Translations under genes and position numbers: made by a program
Part shown: in pieces, positions 1 to 10,010 of the stretch
Layout: each line of letters begins with the position of its first letter
How positions within the stretch are numbered: the first letter of the stretch is position 1
The notes under the pieces: model-generated
What the model saw: only the letters and a program-made list of their open reading frames with translations
Told to the model about the DNA's origin: nothing
Database searches by the model: none
Assembly: GCF_002808045.1 (NCBI RefSeq)
Contig: NZ_CP025000.1
Span: 2,418,001-2,482,000, forward strand
Direction: 5' to 3'
Origin: Idiomarina sp. X4
Lineage (GTDB): Bacteria; Pseudomonadota; Gammaproteobacteria; Enterobacterales; Alteromonadaceae
DNA length: 64,000 nucleotides

Positions 1-1278
1 ATAACGACGTAAGTCACGGTAGAACTCGTATTCTTCCATTGGCAGGTTCATCTCTTCGATACGTTTATCAAGAATATCTAAACGCTCTTCACGAGCAGAG
101 CCGCCAATGATCTCTCCGATACCAGGCGCCAGCACGTCCATTGCCGCCACAGTTTTGCCGTCTTCGTTTTGACGCATATAGAAGGCTTTAATATCACGTG
201 GATAGTTTTTCAGAATAATCGGGGCGCCAACGTGCTCTTCTGCAAGATACCGTTCGTGCTCAGATTGTAAATCAACACCCCATTCAACCGGGTATTCAAA
301 TTTCTTTCCGCAGCTTTTCAAGATCTCAATAGCGTCGGTGTAATCCATGTGCACAAAGTTACTGTTCACAATCGCTTCTAAACGGCTAACGGCTTCTGAG
401 TTAATGCGTTTAGCGAAAAACTCCATGTCGTCCGGACGCTCCTGAAGGACCGCTTTGAACACATATTTCAGCATGTCTTCCGCTAAGTCAGCGACATCAT
501 CGAGTGATGCAAAGGCAAGTTCAGGCTCTACCATCCAAAACTCAGATAAGTGACGGCTGGTGTTCGAGTTTTCGGCGCGGAAAGTCGGACCGAAGGTGTA
601 AACCTTTGACAGTGAGCATGCATAAGACTCAACGTTTAACTGACCGGATACCGTCAAAAAGGCTTCTTTACCAAAAAAGTCCTGTGAAAAATCAACATCA
701 CCTTTGTCCGTTTTAGGCACATTGAGCAGGTCAAGTGTCGACACACGGAACATTTCTCCGGCACCTTCACAGTCAGAAGTGGTAATAATAGGGGTGCTAA
801 CCCACAAATAACCGTTTTCGTGAAAGAAACGGTGAATCGCCTGAGATAACGTGTTACGAACACGCATAACCGCGCCGGTAATGTTGGTTCTCGGGCGTAA
901 ATGAGCGTACTCGCGTAAATATTCCATGCTATGGCGTTTGGGCGCCATAGGGTAAGTGTCAGGATCTTCAACCCAGCCGTACACATGCACTTTAGTGGCT
1001 TGCAGCTCAAACGACTGCCCCTGGCCTTGAGATGGAACCACGACGCCGGTAATAGCAACAGAACAACCGGTTGTCAGCTTTTGCACTTCATTACTGTAGT
1101 TTGGAAGTTCAGCAGGTACAACGGCTTGAACTGCTTCAAAGCAAGAACCGTCATGTACATTAATAAAAGAAATACCCGCTTTGGAGTCACGGCGAGTACG
1201 TACCCAACCGCGAACCGTTACCGTTTCGTCGACCGGGATTTTGCCTTCCAGAATATCCACTACAGAAGCATACGACAT
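1..1278 (-). CDS. asnS: Asparaginyl-tRNA synthetase, C-terminus cut by window edge
   Basis: Class IIb aminoacyl-tRNA synthetase that charges tRNA-Asn with asparagine in the cytoplasm. I translated the minus strand: it begins [13 protein letters not shown] and has an N-terminal OB-fold anticodon-binding domain ([13 protein letters not shown]), followed by the class II catalytic core with [21 protein letters not shown] (motif 2 region). The reading frame is open to base 1, giving 426 residues; E. coli AsnS is 466, so roughly 40 C-terminal residues with motif 3 lie outside the window. The start is supported by a GGAG Shine-Dalgarno about 10 bases upstream. It is divergent from the small membrane protein gene at 1385. 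Confidence 0.97.
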   Translation of the reverse strand, partial: MSYASVVDILEGKIPVDETVTVRGWVRTRRDSKAGISFINVHDGSCFEAVQAVVPAELPNYSNEVQKLTTGCSVAITGVVVPSQGQGQSFELQATKVHVYGWVEDPDTYPMAPKRHSMEYLREYAHLRPRTNITGAVMRVRNTLSQAIHRFFHENGYLWVSTPIITTSDCEGAGEMFRVSTLDLLNVPKTDKGDVDFSQDFFGKEAFLTVSGQLNVESYACSLSKVYTFGPTFRAENSNTSRHLSEFWMVEPELAFASLDDVADLAEDMLKYVFKAVLQERPDDMEFFAKRINSEAVSRLEAIVNSNFVHMDYTDAIEILKSCGKKFEYPVEWGVDLQSEHERYLAEEHVGAPIILKNYPRDIKAFYMRQNEDGKTVAAMDVLAPGIGEIIGGSAREERLDILDKRIEEMNLPMEEYEFYRDLRRY

Positions 1279-1384
1279 GGGTTTCTATTCTCCGAAATTT
1301 ACACTATTTTGCGAATCAAAGGTTGCTATGTTACCTCGGATTGGCGCAGACTCAAGTATAACCCCGTCAACAGAGAGAAAAATT

Positions 1385-1744
1385 ATGAAAAGGGGCTCTA
1401 TAGACGACTTAAAAAAAGTACCCTTTTGGTCAAGGGTACTTGGCTTATTATGCATTTTTGGCTGGGTCATATTTGTCATTGCCACCATCGTTTTTAACTA
1501 CGCCAAGCCAGAGCGTAACACCATACTGACGCAAATCTTCGGTATTCCGGTCCGGGATTACTGGCATATAACACTGGGTGACCTGTTTGTGATCACGCTG
1601 TGTATTGGTTTGGTCATTAGCCTAATAAGCCTGGCACTCAACTTTGTGCTCTTCAGGCAACATAAACAGCATATTTGGGTAAATCTGGTAATACTCGTTT
1701 TAAGCTGCCTGGGCGGTTTGTCGCTTTACTTCTTCGGCTTCTGA
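1385..1744 (+). CDS. Small three-TM membrane protein, unknown function
   Basis: I do not recognise a family. The 119-residue product starts MKRGSIDDLKKVPFW and has three hydrophobic segments (about residues 18-41, 67-91 and 98-119), so it is probably an inner-membrane protein. The ATG at 1385 was chosen over longer in-frame starts (1181, 1329) because the upstream extension overlaps asnS and is low-complexity antisense sequence; AGAGAG lies 12 bases upstream as a weak ribosome site. It is divergent from asnS, and its last 19 bases overlap the end of bioA on the other strand. No functional inference is possible beyond membrane location. Confidence 0.7.
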   Translation: MKRGSIDDLKKVPFWSRVLGLLCIFGWVIFVIATIVFNYAKPERNTILTQIFGIPVRDYWHITLGDLFVITLCIGLVISLISLALNFVLFRQHKQHIWVNLVILVLSCLGGLSLYFFGF

Positions 1745-3033
1745 ACGCTTCTTGCGTATTCCGCCATAGCGGAGCACAAAGCTGACAATTCCTGTTTGCT
1801 AATAATGTAAGGCGGCATGATGTAAAGCAGTCTACCGAACGGGCGTATCCAGACACCACGCTTAATGAATAAGCGCTGTGCTTCAGCAACGTCAATGGTT
1901 TGTTCCATTTCCAAAACGCCAATAGCGCCAAAGACTCTGGCATCACGTACTGAACTTAACTTATTTAACGGAAGCAGTTGTTCCTTCAACTGTGCTTCTA
2001 TTGTTTTTACCTGTTGTTGCCAATTCCCTTCATTGATAATAGCGAGCGATTCTGAGGCGACGGCGCAAGCCAATGGATTTCCCATAAAGGTTGGTCCGTG
2101 CATTAGTGCACCACCGGCCGGACCTTGTCCAATAGTATTCGCTACCTTTTCAGTGGTTACGGTTGCGGCCAGGGTCATATAGCCACCCGTTAGCGCTTTA
2201 CCCAAACAGATAATGTCAGGGGTGATCCCCGCATGTTCGCAAGCGAACAACTTTCCGGTACGACCAAACCCGGTAGCAATTTCATCGGCAATGAGCAGTA
2301 CATCGTATTTATCGCAAAGAGCACGAATGAGTTTCAGGTAATTGGGGTGATAAAACCGCATACCACCGGCGCCTTGCACAATTGGTTCGAGTATGACGGC
2401 GGCTACTTCTTTATGGAATTGTTCAAACCATAGTGTCAACTGCTGACCTGAGGTTTCATCCCATTCTTCGGCGGGTGTTAATTCCGGAGCGTCAGCAAAA
2501 ATCTGGGTGGCAATGGCTTTATTAAAAAAGCTGTGCATGCCATTTTCCGGATCACACACTGACATGGCTTTAAAAGTGTCGCCATGATAACCACCTTTTA
2601 TGGTTAACAGCTTGGACTTTTCAGGGCGTGATTGAGCCAACCAGTACTGCAACGCCATTTTTATGGCGACTTCAACGCTAATAGAGCCAGAGTCAGCAAT
2701 GAATACTTTTTCCAGCGGTTTTGGCAACATGTCGACGAGCTGTCGACCCAGTTTTATCGCTGGTTCGTGAGTAAGGCCGCCGAACATGACGTGGCTGACG
2801 GTATCAATCTGCTGGTGCGCAGCCTTATCCAGTCTCGGGTGACGATAACCGTGAATGACCGCCCACCAGGAAGACATTCCATCTATGAGTTGCTCCCCGT
2901 TTTTTAACGTGATGGTGGCGCCTTTCGCAGAGCTTACTTCATAGGAAGGCAAGGGGTTGCTCATGGACGTATAAGGGTGCCACAAATGTTGGCGATCAAA
3001 TTCTTCGTTATTCAAACGACTTGATGAGGTCAT
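1726..3033 (-). CDS. bioA: Adenosylmethionine-8-amino-7-oxononanoate aminotransferase
   Basis: PLP-dependent class III aminotransferase that converts 8-amino-7-oxononanoate (KAPA) to 7,8-diaminononanoate using S-adenosylmethionine as amino donor, the third step of biotin ring assembly. Landmarks seen: HLWHPYTSM near the N-terminus, GGYHGDTFKAMSV, the PLP-binding ADEIATGFGRTG, and the Schiff-base lysine in LGKALTGGYMTLA. I chose the ATG at 3033 (MTSSSRLNNEEFDRQHLW); the longer frame to 3093 adds 20 residues that cover the divergent promoter. 435 residues, typical for the family. It is transcribed away from bioBFCD, the classic E. coli arrangement, and converges with the small membrane protein gene, overlapping it by 19 bases. 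Confidence 0.96.
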   Translation of the reverse strand: MTSSSRLNNEEFDRQHLWHPYTSMSNPLPSYEVSSAKGATITLKNGEQLIDGMSSWWAVIHGYRHPRLDKAAHQQIDTVSHVMFGGLTHEPAIKLGRQLVDMLPKPLEKVFIADSGSISVEVAIKMALQYWLAQSRPEKSKLLTIKGGYHGDTFKAMSVCDPENGMHSFFNKAIATQIFADAPELTPAEEWDETSGQQLTLWFEQFHKEVAAVILEPIVQGAGGMRFYHPNYLKLIRALCDKYDVLLIADEIATGFGRTGKLFACEHAGITPDIICLGKALTGGYMTLAATVTTEKVANTIGQGPAGGALMHGPTFMGNPLACAVASESLAIINEGNWQQQVKTIEAQLKEQLLPLNKLSSVRDARVFGAIGVLEMEQTIDVAEAQRLFIKRGVWIRPFGRLLYIMPPYIISKQELSALCSAMAEYARSVQKPKK

Positions 3034-3070
3034 AAAATACCCAGTTGTAAAGTTTGTATTCTTGTGTAAA

Positions 3071-3098
3071 TTGACAGGGCAATGATAACGCATATTCT
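3071..3098 (+). promoter_or_regulatory. Candidate sigma70 promoter for bioBFCD
   Basis: A perfect -35 hexamer TTGACA (3071-3076) is followed after 16 bases by TATTCT (3093-3098), with the bioB ATG 37 bases further on. It sits in the 101-bp gap between divergent bioA and bioB. A TTGTAAAG half-site at 3045-3052 resembles one arm of the BirA operator, but I do not see the matching arm at the expected distance, so BirA control is unproven here. Confidence 0.55.
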
Positions 3099-3134
3099 AT
3101 GCGACATTAACTGTTCAAAACACGAGATTCTATT

Positions 3135-4172
3135 ATGCCAGCCATCCGAAACGACTGGACCGTTGACGAGGTTCAACAACTTCTACAATTGCCGTTTAAT
3201 GATCTAATGTTTAAAGCCCAGAGTGTTCACAGAGAACACTTTAGCCCGAATGAAGTACAGGTCAGTACGCTTCTGTCGATTAAAACCGGCGCGTGCCCGG
3301 AAGACTGCAAATACTGTCCGCAAAGTGCACATTATCACACCGGGCTTGATCGAGAGCGCCTCATGGCCGTTGAGAAAGTATTGCAAGAGGCGCAAGCGGC
3401 CAAAGACAAGGGAGCGAGCCGTTTTTGTATGGGCGCAGCCTGGCGTAACCCGAAAGACCGTGACATGCCTTACATTATGGAAATGATCAAAGGTGTTAAA
3501 GAGCTGGGGCTGGAGAGCTGCATGACGCTGGGGATGCTGTCTGCTGAACAGGCGAAATTGCTGCAACAGGCCGGGCTTGATTACTACAACCATAACCTCG
3601 ATACCTCGCCTGAGTTCTATGGTGACATTATTACCACTCGCACCTATCAGGATCGCATTGATACGCTGGCTAATGTTCGCGATGCGGGTATGAAAGTTTG
3701 TGCCGGTGGTATCGTCGGTATGGGCGAGAGCATAAAAGACAGGGCGTCATTGTTGGTACAGCTTGCTAACTTACCGAAGCACCCGGAAAGTGTGCCGATT
3801 AATATGTTGGTGAAAGTTGAAGGGACGCCATTTGCTAAACTCGAAGACTTAGATAACTTTGAGTTTGTGCGTACAGTGGCCGTAGCACGTATTCTCATGC
3901 CGCAATCGCATGTGCGCTTATCGGCTGGCCGCGAAGATATGAATGATGAGATGCAGGCGCTGTGCTTTTTGGCCGGGGCTAACTCGATATTTTATGGTGA
4001 AAAGCTACTGACAACGGCAAATCCGGAAGCCGACGCTGACCTCCGTTTATTTGAGCGTTTAGGTATAACACCGGAGCAAGCCGATGGCTATGATGACGAA
4101 GTGCATACCGCTGTCATTGAAGACGCCATTGCAGAGCAAGAGCAACCAGTTCGTTTCTACGACGCCTCCTAA
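3135..4172 (+). CDS. bioB: Biotin synthase (radical SAM)
   Basis: Inserts sulfur into dethiobiotin, the last step of biotin synthesis. The radical-SAM CxxxCxxC motif is at C54, C58 and C61 (ACPEDCKYC), and binds the 4Fe-4S cluster that cleaves SAM. Further family landmarks are [23 protein letters not shown], and the segment [10 protein letters not shown], whose arginine ligates the sacrificial 2Fe-2S cluster in E. coli. 345 residues, normal length. First gene of a tight bioBFCD run; bioF starts 11 bases after its stop. Confidence 0.98.
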   Translation: MPAIRNDWTVDEVQQLLQLPFNDLMFKAQSVHREHFSPNEVQVSTLLSIKTGACPEDCKYCPQSAHYHTGLDRERLMAVEKVLQEAQAAKDKGASRFCMGAAWRNPKDRDMPYIMEMIKGVKELGLESCMTLGMLSAEQAKLLQQAGLDYYNHNLDTSPEFYGDIITTRTYQDRIDTLANVRDAGMKVCAGGIVGMGESIKDRASLLVQLANLPKHPESVPINMLVKVEGTPFAKLEDLDNFEFVRTVAVARILMPQSHVRLSAGREDMNDEMQALCFLAGANSIFYGEKLLTTANPEADADLRLFERLGITPEQADGYDDEVHTAVIEDAIAEQEQPVRFYDAS

Positions 4173-4183
4173 GCGATCGAACA

Positions 4184-5320
4184 ATGCGTGACTCCCTTAA
4201 GGAGAAGTTGAAGCAACGCAGAGCGTCGACACAAATGCGTCGACGTCGTTGTCGTGCCGCAAAAGAAGCCAGTGTCGTTGTCGACTTTTCTAAAAACGAT
4301 TACCTCGGTTTAAGTCAGCATGAAGGGGTTGTTAAGCGCTTTACCGATGCAGCGAATCAATGGGGAGTTGGCAGTACAGGGTCGCCGTTATTAAGTGGTT
4401 ATTGTCGAGAGCACCAGCGACTTGAATCTGAGCTGTGTGAGTGGCTGGAAAAGCCCGCTGCGCTTTTGTTCTCCTCCGGTTTTGCGGCAAACACAGGTGT
4501 ATTAAATACCCTGACAGATGAAAGCGGTAAAATATACGCAGATAAGCTTGTTCATGCGTCTCTAATTGACGGTATCAAGCAAAGTCGCCAGCACTTTAAG
4601 CGCTATGCTCACAGTCAGCCGTTAACCATTGCTGGCATGCTGCAACCCGAAGACTGGATTGTCACCGAAGGGGTTTTCAGTATGGACGGGGACGACGGCG
4701 GTATTGCGCAATTAACCGAGCTGAAAAACCAACAGCCTGACGCCACATTCATGGTCGACGACGCGCACGGCATTGGTGTTTTAGGTCAAGAGGGGAAAGG
4801 CGCTCTGGCGGATAACTTGAACGTGATCGACGTCATGACTGGGACCTTTGGCAAAGCACTCGGCGTTGGTGGGGCGTTTGTCTGTGCTGATAACGACACT
4901 ATTGAAGCGTTAATTCAGTTTTGTCGGGAATACATCTATTCAACAGCCATGCCTCCCGCACAAGCTGCCGCTGCCAGCGCCGCACTAACGGTTATTCGCA
5001 GTAATGAAGGGCGAGAGAAGCGAGAGCATTTAGCACAGCTAGCGCAACAGTTTCAGCTGGAAATGTCTCGTCGTGGCTTAGCGTATATAAAGTCTTCAAC
5101 GCCTATTCAAACCTGGCTTTTTGAAAGTGAAGAGACAGCTCGACGCATTGCTAGAGAGCTGACGAGCCTGGGGTATTTGTGCCGAGCGATTGTTTATCCC
5201 ACTGTGCCTAAGCATTTACCAAGAATTCGCTTTAGCCTGAACAGTAATATGCAGTCAGCGCACATCAGTCAATTCTGGCATGTGGTTGATGAGCTACTGG
5301 AATCTAATAGGGCAGTATGA
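4184..5320 (+). CDS. bioF: 8-amino-7-oxononanoate synthase
   Basis: PLP-dependent alpha-oxoamine synthase that condenses pimeloyl-ACP/CoA with alanine to give KAPA. Visible landmarks: DFSKNDYLGLSQH near residue 35, GSTGSPLLSGY, the cofactor-contacting DDAHGIGVLG, and the Schiff-base lysine in TGTFGKALGVGGAF. 378 residues, slightly shorter than usual, with a very basic N-terminus (LKQRRASTQMRRRRCRAAK). The last four bases overlap the bioC start (ATGA), so the two are probably translationally coupled. Confidence 0.96.
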   Translation: MRDSLKEKLKQRRASTQMRRRRCRAAKEASVVVDFSKNDYLGLSQHEGVVKRFTDAANQWGVGSTGSPLLSGYCREHQRLESELCEWLEKPAALLFSSGFAANTGVLNTLTDESGKIYADKLVHASLIDGIKQSRQHFKRYAHSQPLTIAGMLQPEDWIVTEGVFSMDGDDGGIAQLTELKNQQPDATFMVDDAHGIGVLGQEGKGALADNLNVIDVMTGTFGKALGVGGAFVCADNDTIEALIQFCREYIYSTAMPPAQAAAASAALTVIRSNEGREKREHLAQLAQQFQLEMSRRGLAYIKSSTPIQTWLFESEETARRIARELTSLGYLCRAIVYPTVPKHLPRIRFSLNSNMQSAHISQFWHVVDELLESNRAV

Positions 5321-6096
5321 AACCGCTAAATTTTGATAAAGCTGTGGCGCAGCACTTTGATCGTGCCGCTATCAGTTATACTCAACACGATGAAATTCAA
5401 AGGAGAGCGGCGCACGATCTCTTGGCTTGCGCCAAGCCCGCTATTCCTCAAAGTACGGGAACACTGGTTGATATTGGTTGTGGTCCCGCAGCTGAGACCG
5501 CTACACTGCTAAGCCGCTGCCAGCATTATATCGGCATTGATATCTCCCCAGCCATGCTGGTACAAGCACGTCGTTTATACCCGGGCTTGAATTGGGCGCA
5601 TGGACACTGGACTGAGTTGCCATTAGCCAGTGCAAGTACCGATTGGGCATTTGCGAATTTATCATTGCAGTGGGTTGATGACTTGAGTTGTGCGTTTAAC
5701 GAGGTCTACCGTATTCTTAAGCCCGGTGGTGTTGCGACGGTTAATACGCTGTTACCCGGTACCTTCTCGTCGTTGCAGGAAAGCTGGGCGAGAGTCGATA
5801 GTCGCCCCCATATTAACCAGTTTCCGCTATTAACCGATGTTGTCTCTGCGGTTAAGAAACACGCTTGGTCAAGTGCCGGTTTTCATGACTACAGCTATAC
5901 CCAATATTTTAATAATTTGAGAGAACTGTTAGGCAGTATTAAAGGTGTTGGTGCAAGCTTAGTAAAACGGGAAAGCTCGTCTGGTTTGACGACGAGATCA
6001 AAGCTTCAAAACCTGGAAAAGAGCTATGAAATCTTTCGACAAAGCCAGGGGTTACCACTGGAATGGCAGATTATTAACATCGTTTTAGTTAAGTAG
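5317..6096 (+). CDS. bioC: Malonyl-ACP O-methyltransferase
   Basis: SAM-dependent methyltransferase that methylates malonyl-ACP so that fatty acid synthesis can build the pimeloyl chain of biotin. The SAM-binding motif I is LVDIGCGPAAETATLL (about residues 50-65), followed by the acidic loop IGIDISPAMLVQARR and the post-motif LSLQWVDD, typical of BioC. 259 residues. It overlaps bioF by four bases and precedes bioD by 18. The matching esterase (BioH or equivalent) is not in this window. Confidence 0.94.
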   Translation: MKPLNFDKAVAQHFDRAAISYTQHDEIQRRAAHDLLACAKPAIPQSTGTLVDIGCGPAAETATLLSRCQHYIGIDISPAMLVQARRLYPGLNWAHGHWTELPLASASTDWAFANLSLQWVDDLSCAFNEVYRILKPGGVATVNTLLPGTFSSLQESWARVDSRPHINQFPLLTDVVSAVKKHAWSSAGFHDYSYTQYFNNLRELLGSIKGVGASLVKRESSSGLTTRSKLQNLEKSYEIFRQSQGLPLEWQIINIVLVK

Positions 6097-6114
6097 GGTT
6101 GATTAATAGTTAAT

Positions 6115-6789
6115 ATGGACACTTATTTTATAACAGGTACCGATACTGACGCTGGTAAAACAGTGGCTGCCTGTGGCTTTGTGCAATACTTGGTAAGCAG
6201 TGGTCGCAACGTGGCTGTTATGAAGCCTGTTGCTTCTGGCTGCGAAATGCACGATGGGCAATTAAAAAATTCAGATGCTTTAGCATTAATGAATGTTGCG
6301 AATATTAAACAACCTTATGAACAGGTAAACCCTTACACTTTTGAGCCAGCCATAGCGCCTCATATTGCTGCTGCCGAAAAGGGCGTTGAAATCACCATCA
6401 ATAGGCTTCAAAAGACCGTTGATGAGATTCGCCAAACTGGTGCTGATGTTTTGGTGATAGAAGGTGCCGGTGGCTGGCAGTTACCGTTATCGAACACCTT
6501 CTTTATGCCAGAGTTGGTTGAGCAACTGTCCGCCAAAGTTATTCTCACGGTTGGTTTAAAGCTGGGCTGCTTAAATCATGCGTTACTTAGCGCTCTGTCA
6601 ATTCGAGCATCGGGCTGTGAACTGGCAGGCTGGGTTGCCGTACAGACCGGCGAAACGCCAATGCCCAGACAAGAAGAAAACCTTAAAACATTAATCCGGG
6701 TTCTGAAATCAGAGCCAATTGCCACACTGCCTTATATGCCTGACTGGCAAAGCCAAAATTTCGCCGGTAAATTTTCACTGGTGCATTGA
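6115..6789 (+). CDS. bioD: Dethiobiotin synthetase
   Basis: ATP-dependent carboxylase that closes the ureido ring of dethiobiotin from diaminononanoate and CO2. P-loop GTDTDAGKT at residues 8-16, with the family-typical TDAGKT; the substrate-site segment MKPVASG follows, then VIEGAGGWQLPL (acidic, Mg/ATP site). 224 residues, normal length. Last gene of the bioBFCD operon; after it comes a 57-bp gap to htpX without a clear hairpin-plus-T-run terminator. Confidence 0.96.
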   Translation: MDTYFITGTDTDAGKTVAACGFVQYLVSSGRNVAVMKPVASGCEMHDGQLKNSDALALMNVANIKQPYEQVNPYTFEPAIAPHIAAAEKGVEITINRLQKTVDEIRQTGADVLVIEGAGGWQLPLSNTFFMPELVEQLSAKVILTVGLKLGCLNHALLSALSIRASGCELAGWVAVQTGETPMPRQEENLKTLIRVLKSEPIATLPYMPDWQSQNFAGKFSLVH

Positions 6790-6846
6790 ACTTAATGTGA
6801 GGCGCCTACATATCAGTTAGCGTAGACATTCTTAACGGAGACTAGG

Positions 6847-7704
6847 ATGAAAAGGATCCTGCTATTTTTAGCCACTAACATTGCCGTTTTATTGGTTGTT
6901 AGTGTTGTTTTTAATATCGTTATTGCGGCAACGGGTATAGATGCCCGTGGCTCTGCAGGGTTATTAATTTTCTGTGCGCTGTTTGGTTTTGGTGGTGCTT
7001 TTGTTTCACTATGGATTTCCCGCTGGATGGCCATTCGTTCAACTGGAGCACGGGTTATCGAGCGTCCACAGAATCAGTCTGAAGAATGGCTGTTAAGAAC
7101 GGTTCAGCAGCAGGCGCAAAAAGCCGGCATACCGATGCCTCAGGTTGCTGTATATCAGTCACCGTCGCCAAATGCTTTTGCCACCGGACGCAGCAAAAAC
7201 CATTCACTGGTTGCGGTCAGCACCGGGCTGTTACAAAGCATGAACGCAGATGAAGTCGAAGCGGTGCTGGCGCACGAAGTCAGTCACATTGCTAACGGCG
7301 ATATGGTAACGCTGACGTTAGTTCAGGGCGTGGTGAATACCTTTGTGATGTTCTTTGCGCGGATCATCGCCAGCGCTATTGCACGCGGTGATAACCAACG
7401 TGGCGGACTCGCGTATTTCGGTTTGGTCATGTTGCTGGAAGTTGTTTTTGGCATTCTCGCCAGCGTGATAGTGATGTGGTTCTCCCGTCAGCGCGAGTTC
7501 CGAGCAGACGCTGGCTCAGCTGATATCGCGGGTAAACAGAAGATGATTGCGGCGTTGCGTCGTTTGCAACAAGGCCGCGAATCAGAACTGGACGGTACCA
7601 TGTTAGCTTTCGGCATTAAGGGAAAACGCTCGACGATTGGTAAACTCTTTATGAGTCATCCGCCTTTGGAAGAGCGCATTCATGCACTTGAGCAACGGCG
7701 TTAG
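6847..7704 (+). CDS. htpX: Membrane zinc metalloprotease HtpX
   Basis: M48 family inner-membrane protease involved in quality control of membrane proteins, acting alongside FtsH. Two N-terminal TM segments (about residues 4-27 and 38-58), the catalytic HEVSH at 143-147, further TM segments (about 155-178 and 195-215), then the third zinc-ligand region [14 protein letters not shown]. 285 residues, typical. GGAG lies 6 bases before the ATG. In E. coli htpX is stress-induced through CpxR; I did not find a convincing Cpx box here. Confidence 0.96.
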   Translation: MKRILLFLATNIAVLLVVSVVFNIVIAATGIDARGSAGLLIFCALFGFGGAFVSLWISRWMAIRSTGARVIERPQNQSEEWLLRTVQQQAQKAGIPMPQVAVYQSPSPNAFATGRSKNHSLVAVSTGLLQSMNADEVEAVLAHEVSHIANGDMVTLTLVQGVVNTFVMFFARIIASAIARGDNQRGGLAYFGLVMLLEVVFGILASVIVMWFSRQREFRADAGSADIAGKQKMIAALRRLQQGRESELDGTMLAFGIKGKRSTIGKLFMSHPPLEERIHALEQRR

Positions 7705-7775
7705 TCGTTGCTTTTCAATGGCGGACACCGTACATTCGTACATCTTATACAGTGAAAAAGTCGGAAGTTAACTTT

Positions 7776-9134
7776 ATGGCACAGTGGAGTGCGCGCAGCT
7801 GGCGCGATAAGCCAATTCAACAACAACCCAGCTACCAAAACGAACAACAGCTGCATGATGTCGAGAGGCAACTAAGCCAGTTCCCGCCGTTGGTGTTCGC
7901 GGAAGAAATCCGTGCGCTGAGAAATCAACTAAGCGATGTCTGTCAGGGAAACGGTTTTCTGCTCCAAGGCGGTGACTGCGCTGAGTCGTTTAGCGATTTT
8001 AATGCCCCAAAAATAAGAGACACTTTTAAAGTTATTCTGCAAATGGCCATTGTAATGACCTTTGCGGGTTCGTGTCCGGTGACCAAAGTAGCGCGAATGG
8101 CGGGGCAGTATGCTAAGCCACGCTCCAGTGACTTTGAGTCTGTTGACGGTGTTAACCTTCCAAGTTATCGCGGGGATATTATTAATGGCTCTGAGTTTAC
8201 AGAGAGTTCTCGAGAGCCGGATCCTGAGCGTATGCTTAAGGCGTATCATCATTCGGCGGCGACGTTGAATTTGTTGCGGGCGTTTGCACAGGGTGGTTTG
8301 GCAAACTTACATAAGGTTCATAAGTGGAACTTAAGCTTCATTGCATCAAACCCGTTGAAAGAACGCTATCAGCAAATCGCGGAAGAAATTCAGTCAGCGC
8401 TGCGTTTTATGGAAGTATTGGGCATCAATGCAGATAATAATGCGACCATCCACGAAACTTCGCTGTTTACCTCTCATGAGGCCTTGTTGTTGCCATATGA
8501 GCAAGCGTTAACTCGTACAGATACACTAACCGGCTTACCTTACGACTGTTCTGCCCATATGGTTTGGATAGGGGAGCGTACGCGGCAGTTAGACCATGCG
8601 CATGTCGAATTTATGCGCGGCATCAATAACCCGATAGGCGTAAAAGTCGGGCCGAAAATGCCTGAAGACGAGCTTATTCGTTTAATCGATGCCCTTAATC
8701 CGGATAACGAAGCCGGGCGATTAACGCTTATTACGCGTATGGGAGCAGATAATCTGGCTGAAAATATGCCACGTCTGGTACGTCGAGTAAAAGAAGAAGG
8801 TCGCAACGTTATTTGGTCCAGCGATCCAATGCACGGCAACACTATAAAAGCGGATAATGGCTTGAAAACACGTTCTTTCGACGCCATTCATAAAGAGTTG
8901 AGACAGTTTTTCGCCATTCACCAGTCAGAAGGTACATATCCTGGCGGCATCCATTTAGAAATGACCGGGGAAGACGTTACAGAATGTACAGGTGGAGCTT
9001 ATAAAATCAGCGAAGAAGATCTGTCGAGTCGTTACCGTACACAGTGCGATCCACGACTTAATGCCGATCAAGTGTTAGAATTGGCGTTTCTAGTGGCCGA
9101 GTCGCTTAAAGCAGCGCGCAATGGCGAAGGCTAA
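7776..9134 (+). CDS. Class II (plant-type) DAHP synthase
   Basis: Condenses phosphoenolpyruvate and erythrose 4-phosphate to DAHP, the first shikimate-pathway step. The family is shown by [15 protein letters not shown] at the N-terminus, [10 protein letters not shown] (metal-ligand Cys), [47 protein letters not shown] and [15 protein letters not shown]. 452 residues from the ATG at 7776, preceded by GGAAG; a GTG at 7752 would add 8 residues without a ribosome site. This is the type found in plants, mycobacteria and Pseudomonas, not the AroF/G/H type of E. coli. It lies near ppsR/ppsA, the place held by aroH in E. coli. Confidence 0.94.
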   Translation: MAQWSARSWRDKPIQQQPSYQNEQQLHDVERQLSQFPPLVFAEEIRALRNQLSDVCQGNGFLLQGGDCAESFSDFNAPKIRDTFKVILQMAIVMTFAGSCPVTKVARMAGQYAKPRSSDFESVDGVNLPSYRGDIINGSEFTESSREPDPERMLKAYHHSAATLNLLRAFAQGGLANLHKVHKWNLSFIASNPLKERYQQIAEEIQSALRFMEVLGINADNNATIHETSLFTSHEALLLPYEQALTRTDTLTGLPYDCSAHMVWIGERTRQLDHAHVEFMRGINNPIGVKVGPKMPEDELIRLIDALNPDNEAGRLTLITRMGADNLAENMPRLVRRVKEEGRNVIWSSDPMHGNTIKADNGLKTRSFDAIHKELRQFFAIHQSEGTYPGGIHLEMTGEDVTECTGGAYKISEEDLSSRYRTQCDPRLNADQVLELAFLVAESLKAARNGEG

Positions 9135-9173
9135 TTTTCTATTTCATTGAACGTATAAGAGGACAACCGTTGT

Positions 9174-9971
9174 ATGTCACAGCAGGTAGAGCAGTTATTT
9201 GAGAATTTGTGGCAAGATTACTTATCTCGCACGCCGTCGGCAGAAAAAGTTCACAAAATACTGGGTGAAGGGCATCCGATCATTAATGATCACGTTGCCT
9301 TCAGAACATTCGATATTGCTCCGGTTGGCTTAGAAGTTCTGGCTCAGCACTTTCTGGACTTAGGTTACAAAGAAGGCGGCGATTACCATTTCGAGGCTAA
9401 AAAGCTTCGTGCGAAACACTTTGAGCATGATGACCCTGAGCTGCCTAAAGTGTTCATCAGCGAATTAATGACAAGCGAGTTTTCTGACGAGTTGCAAGCC
9501 AAAGTCAAAGAAATGGTGGCGCAAGTATCGGAAGCCGATACGAAAAAGTCTGACTTTCTGTACTCAGGCACCCATTGGAAAGTTAGCCATGAAGATTACC
9601 TGGCGCTGCTGGAAGAAAGTGAATACGCTGCATGGATGTCGGCGTTCGGTTACTGCGCTAACCACTTTACGGTGAGTGTTAATCAGTTGCCGGGCTACGA
9701 ATCATTAGAGCAGGTAAACCAGAAGCTGAAAGACAATGGCTTTACACTCAATAGTTCAGGTGGCGAAATTAAAGGCTCGCCAGAGGTTTATCTAGAGCAG
9801 TCATCAACAATGGCTGACCGTCATGACGTTGAGTTCTCAGACAAAACGGTCAGTATTCCAAGCTGTTTTTATGAGTTCGCAAAGCGGTACGAGATTGAGC
9901 CAGGTGAACTTTACACAGGTTTTGTTGCGGCTTCTGCAGACAAAATCTTTGAAAGTACTAACGCAAAATAA
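9174..9971 (+). CDS. DUF1338 family protein (possible 2-oxoacid dioxygenase fold)
   Basis: A 265-residue cytoplasmic protein of the DUF1338 family. Sequence landmarks are NDHVAFRTFD (about residues 38-47), HFEAKKLRAKHFEHDD, GTHWKVSHEDY and NHFTVSVNQLPGY; the conserved His residues fit a vicinal-oxygen-chelate-like metal site. Longer DUF1338 members (HglS, YdcJ) are Fe(II) enzymes that convert 2-oxoadipate to D-2-hydroxyglutarate. This is the short form and its substrate is not established. A ribosome site (AGAGGA) precedes the ATG. It converges with ppsR across a shared hairpin. Family assignment is good; activity is inference. Confidence 0.8.
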   Translation: MSQQVEQLFENLWQDYLSRTPSAEKVHKILGEGHPIINDHVAFRTFDIAPVGLEVLAQHFLDLGYKEGGDYHFEAKKLRAKHFEHDDPELPKVFISELMTSEFSDELQAKVKEMVAQVSEADTKKSDFLYSGTHWKVSHEDYLALLEESEYAAWMSAFGYCANHFTVSVNQLPGYESLEQVNQKLKDNGFTLNSSGGEIKGSPEVYLEQSSTMADRHDVEFSDKTVSIPSCFYEFAKRYEIEPGELYTGFVAASADKIFESTNAK

Positions 9972-9982
9972 GCGTTAATAAC

Positions 9983-10010
9983 AGAACGGCACTAATAGCG
10001 GTGCCGTTCT
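9983..10010. terminator. Convergent hairpin between DUF1338 gene and ppsR
   Basis: A perfect 10-bp stem (AGAACGGCAC at 9983-9992 with GTGCCGTTCT at 10001-10010) and an 8-base loop lie exactly where two convergent genes end; the ppsR stop codon sits in it. No long T-run follows on either strand, so it may act as a weak or bidirectional terminator. Confidence 0.55.

Noticed and set aside
931..1497. 188-codon plus-strand frame over asnS
   Set aside because: Antisense to asnS for most of its length and out of frame with the small membrane protein.
3045..3075. BirA operator in the bioA/bioB gap
   Set aside because: Only one arm resembles the consensus; the second arm TTTACAA is absent at the right distance.
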